Of a stretch of DNA of 64,000 bases, positions 43,722-52,790 are shown in pieces. Position 1 is the first letter of the stretch. Every line of letters starts with the position of its first letter. Made by a program: the position numbers and the translations under genes. This stretch comes from Pseudobutyrivibrio sp. (GTDB lineage: Bacteria; Bacillota; Clostridia; Lachnospirales; Lachnospiraceae). The notes below the pieces were generated by a model, which saw only the letters and a program-made list of their open reading frames with translations, ran no database searches and was not told the origin of the DNA. The stretch covers positions 62,001-126,000 of the forward strand of contig JAFYYR010000016.1 in assembly GCA_017557435.1 (NCBI GenBank), in the 5' to 3' direction.

Positions 43722-44897
43722 TTAAACCATCATCTTATAAATCTTTGTGCAATCCTCTTCATTAAGCTTTATGAAGCCTTCGATTGTACCATCTCTTCCA
43801 TCGCCACGGCAAAGGACATTAACAAGCTTTGGAATATCCTCTTCCTTAGCTCCAAGCTCCTCAAAATTAGAAGGCATTCCAATTGAGATAAGGAACTTCT
43901 GAAGTGCATTGATTCCAGCAAGAGCTGTAACCTCTGGATGCTCGAAATCCATCTGGCAGCCCCATACTCTAACGGCCACCTGCGCGAATCTCATTACATT
44001 ATGAGACATCTCGTATTTAAATACTGCAGGCATTGTAACCGCAAGACCAGCACCATGTGCACAGTCATAGAGAGCTGAAAGCTCATGCTCTACAGAGTGG
44101 CTAATCCAGTCTTGGCTACGACCTACACCGCACATATTATTGTGAGCAAGTGTACCAGCCCACATGATATTAGCTCTAGCCTCATAGTTGTTAGGATCTG
44201 CAATAACTCTAGGTCCCTCATGAACCATTGTAAGAAGAAGTGCTTCTATAAGTCTGTCAGTAACCTCAACCTCTTTTGTATTTGTAAGATATCTCTCATA
44301 AAGATGAGCCATAATATCTGTAATACCAGCTGCGCTCTGGAATGGTGGCAATGTCTGAGTAAGTGCTGGATTTAAGATACTAAACTTTGGACGGATAGCA
44401 TCTCCGCTGGCACCTCTTTTGAACATGCCCTCTTCCTTTGTAATTACAGAATCTGGGCTACCCTCACTACCTGCTGCAGCAATTGTAAGGACCGTTCCTA
44501 CACTAAGAGCCTTTTCGATTCTCTTGCCCTGATAGAAATCCCAGAAATCCCCATCATATACAGTTCCTGCTGCAATAGCCTTTGAAGAGTCAATAACGCT
44601 TCCACCGCCTACTGCAAGGATAAAGTCCACATTTTCCTTCTTACATAAGTCAATACCCTCATATACAAGTCCACTTCTTGGATTTGGCTTAACACCGCCC
44701 AATTCAACGTAAGAAATGCCCTCTGTATCAAGAGACTTTTTAACTCTATCTAACAATCCTGAGCGAACAACACTACCTCCACCATAGTGGATAAGTACCT
44801 TAGTTCCGCCAAAACGCTTTACACATTCTCCTGCCTGGCTCTCTGTGTCCTTGCCAAAAACAAAACAAGTTGGTGAGTAAAATTGAAAATTATTCAT
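43722..44897 (-). CDS. Iron-containing alcohol dehydrogenase (BdhA/YqhD-like)
   Basis: 391 residues. The NAD(P)-binding block ILAVGGGSVIDSSKAIAAG and the metal-binding pattern DIMAHLYERYLT ... SVEHELSALYDCAHGAGLAVTMPA are those of butanol dehydrogenase-type enzymes. Family members reduce short-chain aldehydes with NAD(P)H. It is a single-gene unit; the 380-base upstream region contains the inverted-repeat element at 45.0-45.2 kb. Substrate not determined. Confidence 0.92.
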   Translation of the reverse strand: MNNFQFYSPTCFVFGKDTESQAGECVKRFGGTKVLIHYGGGSVVRSGLLDRVKKSLDTEGISYVELGGVKPNPRSGLVYEGIDLCKKENVDFILAVGGGSVIDSSKAIAAGTVYDGDFWDFYQGKRIEKALSVGTVLTIAAAGSEGSPDSVITKEEGMFKRGASGDAIRPKFSILNPALTQTLPPFQSAAGITDIMAHLYERYLTNTKEVEVTDRLIEALLLTMVHEGPRVIADPNNYEARANIMWAGTLAHNNMCGVGRSQDWISHSVEHELSALYDCAHGAGLAVTMPAVFKYEMSHNVMRFAQVAVRVWGCQMDFEHPEVTALAGINALQKFLISIGMPSNFEELGAKEEDIPKLVNVLCRGDGRDGTIEGFIKLNEEDCTKIYKMMV

Positions 44898-45007
44898 TAA
44901 TATCCCCTTTCCCCATTAAAATATACTAGATAAAAAAAGTATATTTTTTATCACTTTTTATTTCTCATTAAATATTGACTATGCCTTTATCAATTTTTGA
45001 CATAAAA

Positions 45008-45200
45008 GTTACTATTCACAGTTATAAATATTTAAAGATTAATTCTTGTCAAGCTTGCTTGTAAGAGAATTATCTTTAAATATTTATAAACTGGAATCAG
45101 TGACTCCACCCACATGAATAATGTTAAGTGCTTTAGCACTGGGAAAGAAGTCTGAAAGACTTCCATTATGAATGAGGGGGGAGGAACTGTGAATAGTAAC
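45008..45200. mobile_element. 193-bp MITE-like element with 16-bp terminal inverted repeats
   Basis: The ends are GTTACTATTCACAGTT (45008-45023) and its exact reverse complement (45185-45200). Inside are a perfect 16-bp inner inverted repeat ATAAATATTTAAAGAT (45024-45039 with 45072-45087), and two small perfect hairpins (AAGTGC-TTTA-GCACT-type and GAAGTCT-TTC-AGACTTC read on minus). CTCCACCC and GGGGGGAG can also pair, giving a branched fold. No ORF is credible. Copy 2 lies at 58266-58348. A non-autonomous transposable element, or a mobile structured RNA. Confidence 0.7.
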
Positions 45201-45307
45201 GTCATAGCAAAAATTAATAAAGAGCAAATCAAATATTAAGAAGAATTTGATTCCTTTGTATTTGTATAATCAGATTAATGTTTGAATTTTCTAAGGAGGC
45301 AATATAT

Positions 45308-46234
45308 ATGAAAATGTTAGATGTAGTAAATGGCCCTAAAAATGCGTCGCGAATCATCCTTGGCTGCATGCGTATGCCTGCACTAAATGTAGATGAAGCA
45401 GCGAAAATCATTTCTACCGCAGCTGAAAATGGCATCAATTTCTTTGACCACGCCACCTGCTACGGTGATGGTGAGGCTGAAACAAGATTTGGCGATGCTT
45501 TCCCTCTTACAGGCCTAAAGCGAGAGGATGTTATTATCCAGAGTAAATGTGGTCTACACTTTGATACAAAAGAATTCAACTGGTCTAAGGAGGATATCCT
45601 TAAGAGTGCTGATGAGATTTTATCTCGCTTAAAAATAGACTACCTTGACGCTCTCCTTTTACATCGTCCTGATTTGCTTTTTGACCCTGAGGAAGTTGCC
45701 GAGGCTTTTGATGCGCTCTACACCTCAGGCAAGGTAAAGCATTTTGGTGTAAGCAACGTAACACCTGGTCAGTTAGAGTTATTAAAGAAATATGTTAAGC
45801 AGCCACTAGTATTTAATCAGCTTCAGTTCTCACTTGACCAGTCACAGCTTATTGATGCTGCACTTTATTTAAATAATCTCACCACCGACCGCTCTACTAA
45901 CAGAGACAATGGTGTACTTGATTATTGCCGCCTTAATGACATAACTATTCAGGCCTGGTCTCCACTTCAGATTGGAATGTTCCAGGGCTGCTTCATTGAT
46001 CACCCTGATTATAAGGAGCTCAATGATGTGCTTGCAGAAATAGGTGCAAAATACGGTGTATCTAAAACTGCTATTGCTATCGCGTGGATTCTCAGACATC
46101 CTGCTAAGATGCAGGCTATTGCAGGCACAATGAATCCTGCTCATCTAAAAGAATTCTGTGATGCCGCAAAGGTAGATTTAACCCACAAGGAGTGGTACGA
46201 CCTATACTTAGCATCTGGTAAATTCCTACCTTAA
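45308..46234 (+). CDS. Aldo/keto reductase family oxidoreductase
   Basis: About 308 residues from MKMLDVVNGPKNASRIILGCMRMP, with AAGGAGG nine bases upstream. GINFFDHATCYGDGEAETRFGDAF holds the catalytic Asp and Tyr; the Lys is in VIIQSKCGLH and the His in LLHRPDLLFD. Belongs to the YdhF-like group with the C-terminal AIAIAWILRHPAKMQAIAGTM. It reduces carbonyl compounds with NADPH. It stands alone after the MITE-like element; the first 60 bases of its leader contain no special signal. Confidence 0.9.
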   Translation: MKMLDVVNGPKNASRIILGCMRMPALNVDEAAKIISTAAENGINFFDHATCYGDGEAETRFGDAFPLTGLKREDVIIQSKCGLHFDTKEFNWSKEDILKSADEILSRLKIDYLDALLLHRPDLLFDPEEVAEAFDALYTSGKVKHFGVSNVTPGQLELLKKYVKQPLVFNQLQFSLDQSQLIDAALYLNNLTTDRSTNRDNGVLDYCRLNDITIQAWSPLQIGMFQGCFIDHPDYKELNDVLAEIGAKYGVSKTAIAIAWILRHPAKMQAIAGTMNPAHLKEFCDAAKVDLTHKEWYDLYLASGKFLP

Positions 46235-46249
46235 TATATTACTGTGAAA

Positions 46250-46280
46250 AACCACTATCTCCCCCTAAGAGATAGTGGTT
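46250..46280. terminator. Bidirectional terminator between the aldo/keto reductase and GH8 genes
   Basis: AACCACTATCTC / GAGATAGTGGTT, 12-bp perfect stem with a seven-base loop. It is followed by TTTTTC on the minus strand, and by a weaker TCTTCTG on the plus strand. Confidence 0.8.
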
Positions 46281-46310
46281 CTTCTGTGTTATGGATAAAT
46301 ATAGAAATAT

Positions 46311-47444
46311 TTATTCCCAAATCTTATAATTTCCGCTTAAAGCCATAAAGGCAAATAGATACAGACAGTTGTCATAATATCTTCTATCGCCAGTTCTAAG
46401 AGGTGTATTATAAAAATCCTCCACTGCCTTAAGTGAATATTCATTATCTGATGCCAAAGAAGCCTGAGCTATAGTTGCTGTAAGTCCAACTGGATGCAGA
46501 GCTTTTCCTTCTACAATAGTTCCATCTATTTCATAGATTCCTCTAGAGTCTTTTTCTGGAAGGGAATAGAAAAATCTCTGAAGATTATTGGCAGTCTCCC
46601 TGGACCATTTTCCAAATTCGCTATCCTTATCAAACCATTCGTAGTTTAATGCGATATTTGCAATTGTTCTATATGCATCGCTATAGAACCAATCATGTCT
46701 TCCACCAAATGTGCCTGGTTCAACTATATGAGGGGTGCCGTCATAGTTTCCGTATTCTGGAGACAATCCTGTTTTTGGATGACAAGACTTTTTCAGATAC
46801 TCTCTACTAGCCTGGGCTGCCTTAAGCCAAAAGCTTCTATCCTCCTTATAGCAATTATCTGCAAAAAGAGTATAAAAATGAGGGAGATGATATGATGGGT
46901 CTGTAAAATCAAGACCTGGGACAAATTTAATAAGTCCATCATCAGTCCACATATTATGACCGCCATACAGCTCTTCATGATGTATGCATACTTTTAACAA
47001 CTCCTTAGCCATATGGCTGTAGTTGTAAATGCCTTGACCATCACCCCATCTGTGACTGGCAAAAATAAGTGCCATAGCAAAAAATTCTTCTCCATCTGGA
47101 GCTGGACCATCTGAATTTTTTCTGCCGCTTGGGTCTACTGACCAGGCAAAATATCCCTTATTCTCGCCATAGTCCATGTACATATTTGTCATGGCCCAGT
47201 TCCAAAGCTGGTCAAATTCCTTTTTCTTATCAAGCTGTACAGACATCATCATTCCATAAGAAATGCCTTCTGTTCTAGTGTCCACATTTCCTGTGTCCAC
47301 CAAATAGCCCATTTTCCCATCCGCTGTTGTCTCGTAAAACTTGTCTGGTCCATAAAATATTTCTTCAAAAATATCGTATAGACGTTTTTCTATTTCCTCT
47401 TGGCTTTTTCCAATTTCCAAAAAGACATTTCTATAATTTCTCAT
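46311..47444 (-). CDS. Reducing-end xylose-releasing exo-oligoxylanase, glycoside hydrolase family 8
   Basis: About 377 residues from MRNYRNVFLEIGKS (GGAG upstream). DTGNVDTRTEGISYGMMMSVQLDKK contains the catalytic Glu of GH8, and the SPEYGNYDG and SDAYRTIANIALNYEWF blocks are typical of the oligoxylanase group. No signal peptide, so it splits xylo-oligosaccharides in the cytoplasm after import. It ends the operon of the importer, sensor pair and YesL-type protein. Confidence 0.9.
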   Translation of the reverse strand: MRNYRNVFLEIGKSQEEIEKRLYDIFEEIFYGPDKFYETTADGKMGYLVDTGNVDTRTEGISYGMMMSVQLDKKKEFDQLWNWAMTNMYMDYGENKGYFAWSVDPSGRKNSDGPAPDGEEFFAMALIFASHRWGDGQGIYNYSHMAKELLKVCIHHEELYGGHNMWTDDGLIKFVPGLDFTDPSYHLPHFYTLFADNCYKEDRSFWLKAAQASREYLKKSCHPKTGLSPEYGNYDGTPHIVEPGTFGGRHDWFYSDAYRTIANIALNYEWFDKDSEFGKWSRETANNLQRFFYSLPEKDSRGIYEIDGTIVEGKALHPVGLTATIAQASLASDNEYSLKAVEDFYNTPLRTGDRRYYDNCLYLFAFMALSGNYKIWE

Positions 47445-47451
47445 AAAATAA

Positions 47452-48351
47452 TTACTCCTTAACACCACCAAGGGTAAGTCCTGTTACAAAGTATTTCTGT
47501 AAAAATGGATAAATACAAACTATAGGAAGCATTGTAACAATAGTTGCTGCTGCTCTAATAGATGTAGGTGTAATTGAACCTTCCGAATTTTTCATAGCCT
47601 CAGCTGAGGAGCTTTGATTTGAAACTGAAGAAAGCAGCTTCATCAATTCGTACTGCAATGTTGTGTACTGTGTAGACATTCTGTTATAAAGCATTGCATC
47701 AAACCACGAATTCCACTGCCCAACAGCTACGAAGAGCGCCACAGTTGCATAAACCGGTTTGCAAAGCGGTGATATTATTTTTAGGAAGATTGTTGTGTAA
47801 CCTGCACCGTCCAACTGAGCAGACTCTTCCAAGCTATCAGGTATGCCCCTCATGTAAGTCCTTATTACAAGCATGTTAAAAGCAGATATCATTCCTGGAA
47901 TTACATATACAGCAAAACTATTTGTAAGACCTAAAGATTTATAGAGGAGAAAGGTCGGAATTAATCCACCATTAACATACATAGTTATAACCCAAAATAA
48001 CGATACAGATTTTGAGAAAATAAAATTCTTTCTACTTACAATAAACGCTAAAATCGCATTTGTCACTAGTGCAAGTAGTGTTCCAATTATAGTACGTAAA
48101 ACCGTAATATATGCACCTGTAATCAAATTATCCTTCTGCAAAACAGTAGTATAATTTTTGGTTGTAAATACTCTAGGCCATAAATAAATTCCGCCTCTAA
48201 GAGCGTCTGTTCCTTCGTTAAAAGAAATAGCAAGTGTGTTTAAAACCGGATATAAAGTAATTATTACAAAGGCAATCATAAATATGCCATTGCATATTCT
48301 AAATGCTAAATCAGCGCCGGAAATTTTCTTATGTCTTCTCTTTTGTTCCAT
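47452..48351 (-). CDS. Oligosaccharide ABC permease, LplC type
   Basis: 299 residues, six membrane segments, EAA loop EESAQLDGAGYTTIFLKIISPLCKP, and the C-terminal LQKYFVTGLTLGGVKE characteristic of this subgroup. Its stop is followed after seven bases by the GH8 start, so it shares the transcript. The neighbouring hydrolase suggests xylo-oligosaccharides as cargo. Confidence 0.9.
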   Translation of the reverse strand: MEQKRRHKKISGADLAFRICNGIFMIAFVIITLYPVLNTLAISFNEGTDALRGGIYLWPRVFTTKNYTTVLQKDNLITGAYITVLRTIIGTLLALVTNAILAFIVSRKNFIFSKSVSLFWVITMYVNGGLIPTFLLYKSLGLTNSFAVYVIPGMISAFNMLVIRTYMRGIPDSLEESAQLDGAGYTTIFLKIISPLCKPVYATVALFVAVGQWNSWFDAMLYNRMSTQYTTLQYELMKLLSSVSNQSSSAEAMKNSEGSITPTSIRAAATIVTMLPIVCIYPFLQKYFVTGLTLGGVKE

Positions 48352-48363
48352 TCCTTCGCCCCC

Positions 48364-49281
48364 TTAGAATAATCTTTCTTCGCCATGTCTTTTAGCGATA
48401 TTGTTAAATACTAAAATCAAACCAATACTTACCACGCTCTTGAAAATACCTGCGGCGGTACCAAGGGAATAGTCGGCCTGACTAATACCCCATTTAAGTA
48501 CGTAGATATCAATTGTCTGTGATACCTTTTGTACAAGTCCATTACCCAGCAAGTACTGAATCTCAAAACCTGCATTTAAGATATTTCCTACATTCATAAG
48601 AAGTAGAATCATTATAGTTGGCTTGATTCCTGGAAGTGTAACATGCCTAATTTTTGCCCATCTTCCAGCTCCATCTATAGCAGCAGCCTCATAAAGTGAT
48701 GGATCAATAGATGTAATGGCTGCTAAATATATAATTGCATTCCAACCAGTTTCCTTCCATACATTTGCAAAGGCAACAATTGGCCAGAAGTATCCTTCGT
48801 GTGCAAAAAAATCAATAGGTTTGCTTATAATATGAAAATTCATTAACAATTCATTAATTATTCCCGAACCCGAAAGTGCATCATGTAAAATACCAGTAAC
48901 GATAATCCATGATAAGAAATGTGGTAAATAAGATATTGTCTGAACAACCTTCTTGCTACCTCGAGTTTTAATTTCATTTAAAAGAATCGCAAATAGGATT
49001 GCCATAACAAAGGTACATACCAAGTTAATAACCCCCATTGCAAATGTATTTCTAATTACACGAATAAAGCTTTCGTCTTCAAATAATAATTTAAACTTGC
49101 CAAGTCCAATAAACTCTGACTTAAAAACTCCAAGTACAGGCTTATAATTCTGAAATGCCATTAACCATCCAACAAGTGGTACATAGTAGAAAACAAATCC
49201 GTATAAACAGATAATGGCAGCCCATATAATTAGAACTCTTTGATGCTTGAATTCAATTTTGCTTAATTTTTTGGTCTTCAT
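48364..49281 (-). CDS. Oligosaccharide ABC permease, LplB type
   Basis: 305 residues with KHQRVLIIWAAIICLYGFVFYYVPLVGWLMAFQNYKP at the N-terminus, as in YteP/LplB, and the EAA loop DPSLYEAAAIDGAGRWAKIRHVTLPGIKP. The two permeases form a heterodimer with an ATPase encoded elsewhere. The gap of 115 bases from the binding-protein gene contains a stable hairpin. Confidence 0.9.
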   Translation of the reverse strand: MKTKKLSKIEFKHQRVLIIWAAIICLYGFVFYYVPLVGWLMAFQNYKPVLGVFKSEFIGLGKFKLLFEDESFIRVIRNTFAMGVINLVCTFVMAILFAILLNEIKTRGSKKVVQTISYLPHFLSWIIVTGILHDALSGSGIINELLMNFHIISKPIDFFAHEGYFWPIVAFANVWKETGWNAIIYLAAITSIDPSLYEAAAIDGAGRWAKIRHVTLPGIKPTIMILLLMNVGNILNAGFEIQYLLGNGLVQKVSQTIDIYVLKWGISQADYSLGTAAGIFKSVVSIGLILVFNNIAKRHGEERLF

Positions 49282-49341
49282 GTTTTACTCCCATCTTTTA
49301 TAGCTAAATACCCTGTCTAAAGCCTATAAATAGGTATAATA

Positions 49342-49372
49342 ATGGCGGGCACAAAAGGATTATGCCCGCCAT
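49342..49372 (-). terminator. Hairpin between the binding-protein and permease genes
   Basis: ATGGCGGGCA / TGCCCGCCAT with a loop of about 11 bases, followed on the minus strand by only TATTAT. It is probably a partial terminator or mRNA-stabilising structure that raises binding-protein levels over the permeases, a common arrangement. Confidence 0.6.
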
Positions 49373-49396
49373 GGGTTTTTAAACCTATTACACCTT

Positions 49397-51067
49397 TTAT
49401 TGATATTTAGCTGCCATTTCTACTCTTCGCTCAAGCTCTGTCTGCATTTCTGAGAGGAAGTCCTCAGGCTTACACTCGTTATAAACCTTCATATAGTCTT
49501 CCCAGCCTGCTTCGAAGTTCTCAGCCATAACTACCTTTGGAAGGTACTCATGCTTAACCTCACCAATCTTGTTCCAAGCTACACCACCTGGAGTTGATGT
49601 TGTAAGTGTCTGAGAGTATGAATACATTGGATACCATGGACCTGGTGCTGGAGATGTACCAAGCATCTCAACATAAGTCTTAACACCATATGCATCGAAG
49701 CACTTCTTCAAATTATCTGAAAGTCCATCATAGAACTCATTCTCCTGGTTCTCAGGCTTCATTGCATTCTTTCCATCCTGGCTTGTACCATTAAACTGTG
49801 GGAAGTATGAATAGAAGCAAAGGTGAGCAGCCTTGTATGAAGAATCTGCACAATTTACTCTCATATCAGGTGTTCTGTAATATAAACCATCATCGCCTAC
49901 TTCGTAATCAACGCCTTCAACGCCCCAGAATCTAAGGTCGTGAACGTCCTGAGCAAGCAAATCATTTACGAACTGTAAAGCACCCTCAACATCAGGACAG
50001 CTTGTTGTAATTGCAAGACCTGAAGAAGCATTGAATGCTCCGCCTGAGTTATGCCACTGGTTTGTCATGCCCTCTTCAATAGTGATTGGAAGTGGAACAT
50101 ACTCACAACCCTGCTTATCAAGACCTGCTGACTTGATAGCATCGCCTGCTGTATTATAGAAATCCCACCACTGATCAATCATACCAAGTACACGACCAGT
50201 AGAAAGCTTTGCAATATACTCATCATATGTCTGAGTAAATGACTCCTGATCTACGATACCCTTCTTGTACTCCTCATTAAGCTTCTGGAAATACTTCTTA
50301 GCTGTTGGAGTTGTGTTGTAATCAATAACTGTAAGTGTTTCAGGATCAACAATTACTGAACCATCATTTGGATATCCATCCAAGAACTGTGGAGCATTCT
50401 CTAAGCAGAAATATCTCCAGTCATCACAGAGGATTGTATATGGGATATTTGCTGTACCATCCTCCATTGTTGGATTTGCCTCATTGTATGACTCAATCAA
50501 ATCAAAATACTGATCCATTGTATGAACTTCTGGATAGCCTGCCCACTCTAGTACTCTAGTCTGAATCCAGAAAGCCTCGTCATTGTGCTGACAAACTCTT
50601 TCCTCGCCATTGATCTTAGAGAACTGTGGAATCCAGTAGATATGTCCATCGCTCTGACGAAGCATATCCCATTCCTGATCTGTAAAATAATTTCTGATGT
50701 TTGGATAATTATCATAGTACTCATCAATTGGAATAAGTGCACCAGCCTCATAAAGCTGAACTGAACTATTTCCACCATCGATGAAATCTGGATACTCGCC
50801 ACCGGCAATAAATGTACCAACAGCTTCCTCAGCAGACTGACCTGTAAGCCATGATTCCTTTACTTTGCAGCCTGTCTTCTCTGCAATAAGATCTTGAATC
50901 TCATTGTCATTATTAATCTCATTTCCTGGAACGGCAAAAAAGGCTGTAAACTCCTTGATACCATCTGCATTGACTGCACCACCGCCACCTGCTGATTTGC
51001 CACAACCAGCAATCATAGATGAAAGCATGCCAGTGATTAATAAAGCACTAACTAATTTTTTCTTCAT
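49397..51067 (-). CDS. Oligosaccharide-binding lipoprotein (LplA/YtcQ type)
   Basis: About 556 residues from MKKKLVSALLITGMLSSMIAGCGKS; GAGGAGGG upstream of this ATG fixes the start, and the long N-terminal extension of the open frame is not coding. Lipobox IAGC. Many Trp and Tyr in the mature protein suggest sugar stacking. With the permeases and the cytoplasmic GH8 enzyme it is likely to bind xylo-oligosaccharides. Confidence 0.9.
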   Translation of the reverse strand: MKKKLVSALLITGMLSSMIAGCGKSAGGGGAVNADGIKEFTAFFAVPGNEINNDNEIQDLIAEKTGCKVKESWLTGQSAEEAVGTFIAGGEYPDFIDGGNSSVQLYEAGALIPIDEYYDNYPNIRNYFTDQEWDMLRQSDGHIYWIPQFSKINGEERVCQHNDEAFWIQTRVLEWAGYPEVHTMDQYFDLIESYNEANPTMEDGTANIPYTILCDDWRYFCLENAPQFLDGYPNDGSVIVDPETLTVIDYNTTPTAKKYFQKLNEEYKKGIVDQESFTQTYDEYIAKLSTGRVLGMIDQWWDFYNTAGDAIKSAGLDKQGCEYVPLPITIEEGMTNQWHNSGGAFNASSGLAITTSCPDVEGALQFVNDLLAQDVHDLRFWGVEGVDYEVGDDGLYYRTPDMRVNCADSSYKAAHLCFYSYFPQFNGTSQDGKNAMKPENQENEFYDGLSDNLKKCFDAYGVKTYVEMLGTSPAPGPWYPMYSYSQTLTTSTPGGVAWNKIGEVKHEYLPKVVMAENFEAGWEDYMKVYNECKPEDFLSEMQTELERRVEMAAKYQ

Positions 51068-51168
51068 ACAAAACCCTCCTCGTAATATTCGGGAGCCCTC
51101 TCCCTTACCTATGTCAATATTGTATTTTTTATCCTGTGACAAAACATCCGATAAACTATAGAAAAAAA

Positions 51169-51194
51169 GGGGAGAAATTTTATATTTTCTCCCC
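51169..51194 (-). terminator. Terminator of the response-regulator gene
   Basis: GGGGAGAAAAT / TTTCTCCCC stem followed by seven T on the minus strand, directly after the AraC-type response regulator. It separates the sensor unit from the importer operon. Confidence 0.8.
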
Positions 51195-51206
51195 GAATTT
51201 TTTAAT

Positions 51207-52790
51207 CTATCCAATATTTTTCTTGTATTTTGTAGGCGTACAGCCCTTTGCCTCTATAAATTTATTTACAAAGTAATCTGCGTCCTTATAACCTACTGAT
51301 TCTGCAATCTCATATACTTTCATGTCAGTTTTTCTAAGCAATTTTGCAGCTGCCTCAATTCGGGTTCGATTTAAATAGTCTTTAAAAGAACAGCCACATT
51401 TTTTTCTAAATAACTGACCTAGATAAGCAGAATTAACATAGTATTTTTCGCTTAAATCTTTAAGTGTTAAGTTAGAAGAATAATTCTTTTTTATCTCATC
51501 CTCTATTTTTACCAGTACACTGCAGGATACGTTTTTACGAAGCTGGCTTAAATACTCACTATAGGCGTATGCCATTCTGCAAAGATGAGTTTTACTGCTT
51601 CGGCTAATATCTTCTTCAGTGGTGTTTTCAGAAATAATTCTAAGAATCTCCTCCTGATTTACTTCACTATCCAGCTCGCTGGCCAGATGAATAAGCTGAA
51701 ACAAAAGATAGTTAACATTTAAATCGATGGTAGAGCCTGTCACTCCCATCTTTTGCATTTCCGCGTAAAATTCATCTACGCATTTACGAATATTAACATG
51801 CTCTCCTGTCTCAATTGCATTTATCAACATATCAAGCTGCTTTTTACATATAACAAGTCCAGCTTCATTTACCTTATATTCTTCCTCGTAAAAATAAATG
51901 TCTTTTTTAGCTCTAAATCCCTGGAGGGAGCGAAGCATATTTGCGGTGCCATAGGATTTGGAAATATTTCTGATTCCAGACACCATTTTTCCTACCAGCA
52001 TGGTAATGGATAAATTGGTGTTAGACACTATATATTTATAAAAATCTCTCAGGTAATCCTCTCTGGTAGACTTAAGCTTTTGCGACATGAAACTGCTGTA
52101 CACAAAACCAATATCATATATCTGACTATTATCAGACACGTCTCGTATGCAATACATGGAATCCTGCTTCAGATAGTCCATTACTGCCTGATATATCTTA
52201 TCCAGTCGCATTCTCTTATCCTCGTCGGAACACTCCTCCAGATTGCCATTATCATCTAGCTGAATTTCCACGTAGCATTTCTCATCATCCACTAGTACCT
52301 TATCTTCTATATACTCCATGTCATTTACGTCATATTTGCCGCTGAGAAGATGCATCAATGTACGCTCCATCAGTGCCTTTTCCCGCTTGATACCATTTTT
52401 CTCCTTGGATGTTTTCTGCTGAGCCAAATCTGTAATTTTCTTTAGCAGTAGTTTCAGTTGATCCTTTTCAACAGGCTTTAAAATATAGTCTGTGCAATGG
52501 TAATGAAGGGCCTGTCTAGCGTACTCAAACTCTGCATACCCACTTAAAATAATAAAATAGGTATCTAAGTTTAATTCCTCTCGTATCTTTTTTAGAAGTT
52601 CAATCCCTGTCATTACCGGCATTTTAATATCAGCAATAATCAAATCAACAGGATTTGACTTTAGATACTCGTATGCTTCCTCACCATTTGAGGCAGTATG
52701 AACTTCAAATCCAGCCTTATCCCAATCAATAAGAAGCTGTAGCCCCTGCAAAATAAAAGGCTCGTCATCTACTAACAATGCTTTTAACAA
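51207..52790 (-). CDS. Two-component response regulator with AraC output domain (YesN type)
   Basis: About 527 residues. The receiver domain LKALLVDDEPFILQGLQLLIDWDKAGFE has the phospho-Asp in DLIIADIKMPVMTG; the C-terminal 100 residues are two HTH units (LTLKDLSEKYYVNSAYLGQLFRKKCGCSFKDYL and EIAESVGYKDADYFVNKFIEAKGCTPTKYKK). A TTG start at 52790 is preferred (GGGGG upstream), since the longer frame overlaps the sensor gene further. Pairs with the sensor kinase and should activate the sugar importer. Confidence 0.9.
   Translation of the reverse strand: MLKALLVDDEPFILQGLQLLIDWDKAGFEVHTASNGEEAYEYLKSNPVDLIIADIKMPVMTGIELLKKIREELNLDTYFIILSGYAEFEYARQALHYHCTDYILKPVEKDQLKLLLKKITDLAQQKTSKEKNGIKREKALMERTLMHLLSGKYDVNDMEYIEDKVLVDDEKCYVEIQLDDNGNLEECSDEDKRMRLDKIYQAVMDYLKQDSMYCIRDVSDNSQIYDIGFVYSSFMSQKLKSTREDYLRDFYKYIVSNTNLSITMLVGKMVSGIRNISKSYGTANMLRSLQGFRAKKDIYFYEEEYKVNEAGLVICKKQLDMLINAIETGEHVNIRKCVDEFYAEMQKMGVTGSTIDLNVNYLLFQLIHLASELDSEVNQEEILRIISENTTEEDISRSSKTHLCRMAYAYSEYLSQLRKNVSCSVLVKIEDEIKKNYSSNLTLKDLSEKYYVNSAYLGQLFRKKCGCSFKDYLNRTRIEAAAKLLRKTDMKVYEIAESVGYKDADYFVNKFIEAKGCTPTKYKKNIG

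Noticed and set aside
45008-45200. IS200/IS605 element or omega RNA
   Set aside because: No TnpA or TnpB remnant is seen, and both ends carry long inverted repeats, which IS605 elements do not have. A non-autonomous relative of another IS family is as likely.
45032-45232. 66-codon ORF in the 45-kb element and matching frame at 58189-58419
   Set aside because: The similarity of the two peptides comes from the shared non-coding repeat. No ribosome site, hairpins inside the frame and truncated matching speak against coding.
49321-49341. CCTATAAATAGG as another sulfur operator
   Set aside because: The spacer is only two bases rather than seven, and it lies inside the xylo-oligosaccharide operon without a promoter.
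51068-51214. Long N-terminal extension of the xylo-oligosaccharide-binding protein
   Set aside because: The frame before 51067 contains the ribosome site and terminator region. The true start is the ATG that opens the lipoprotein signal.
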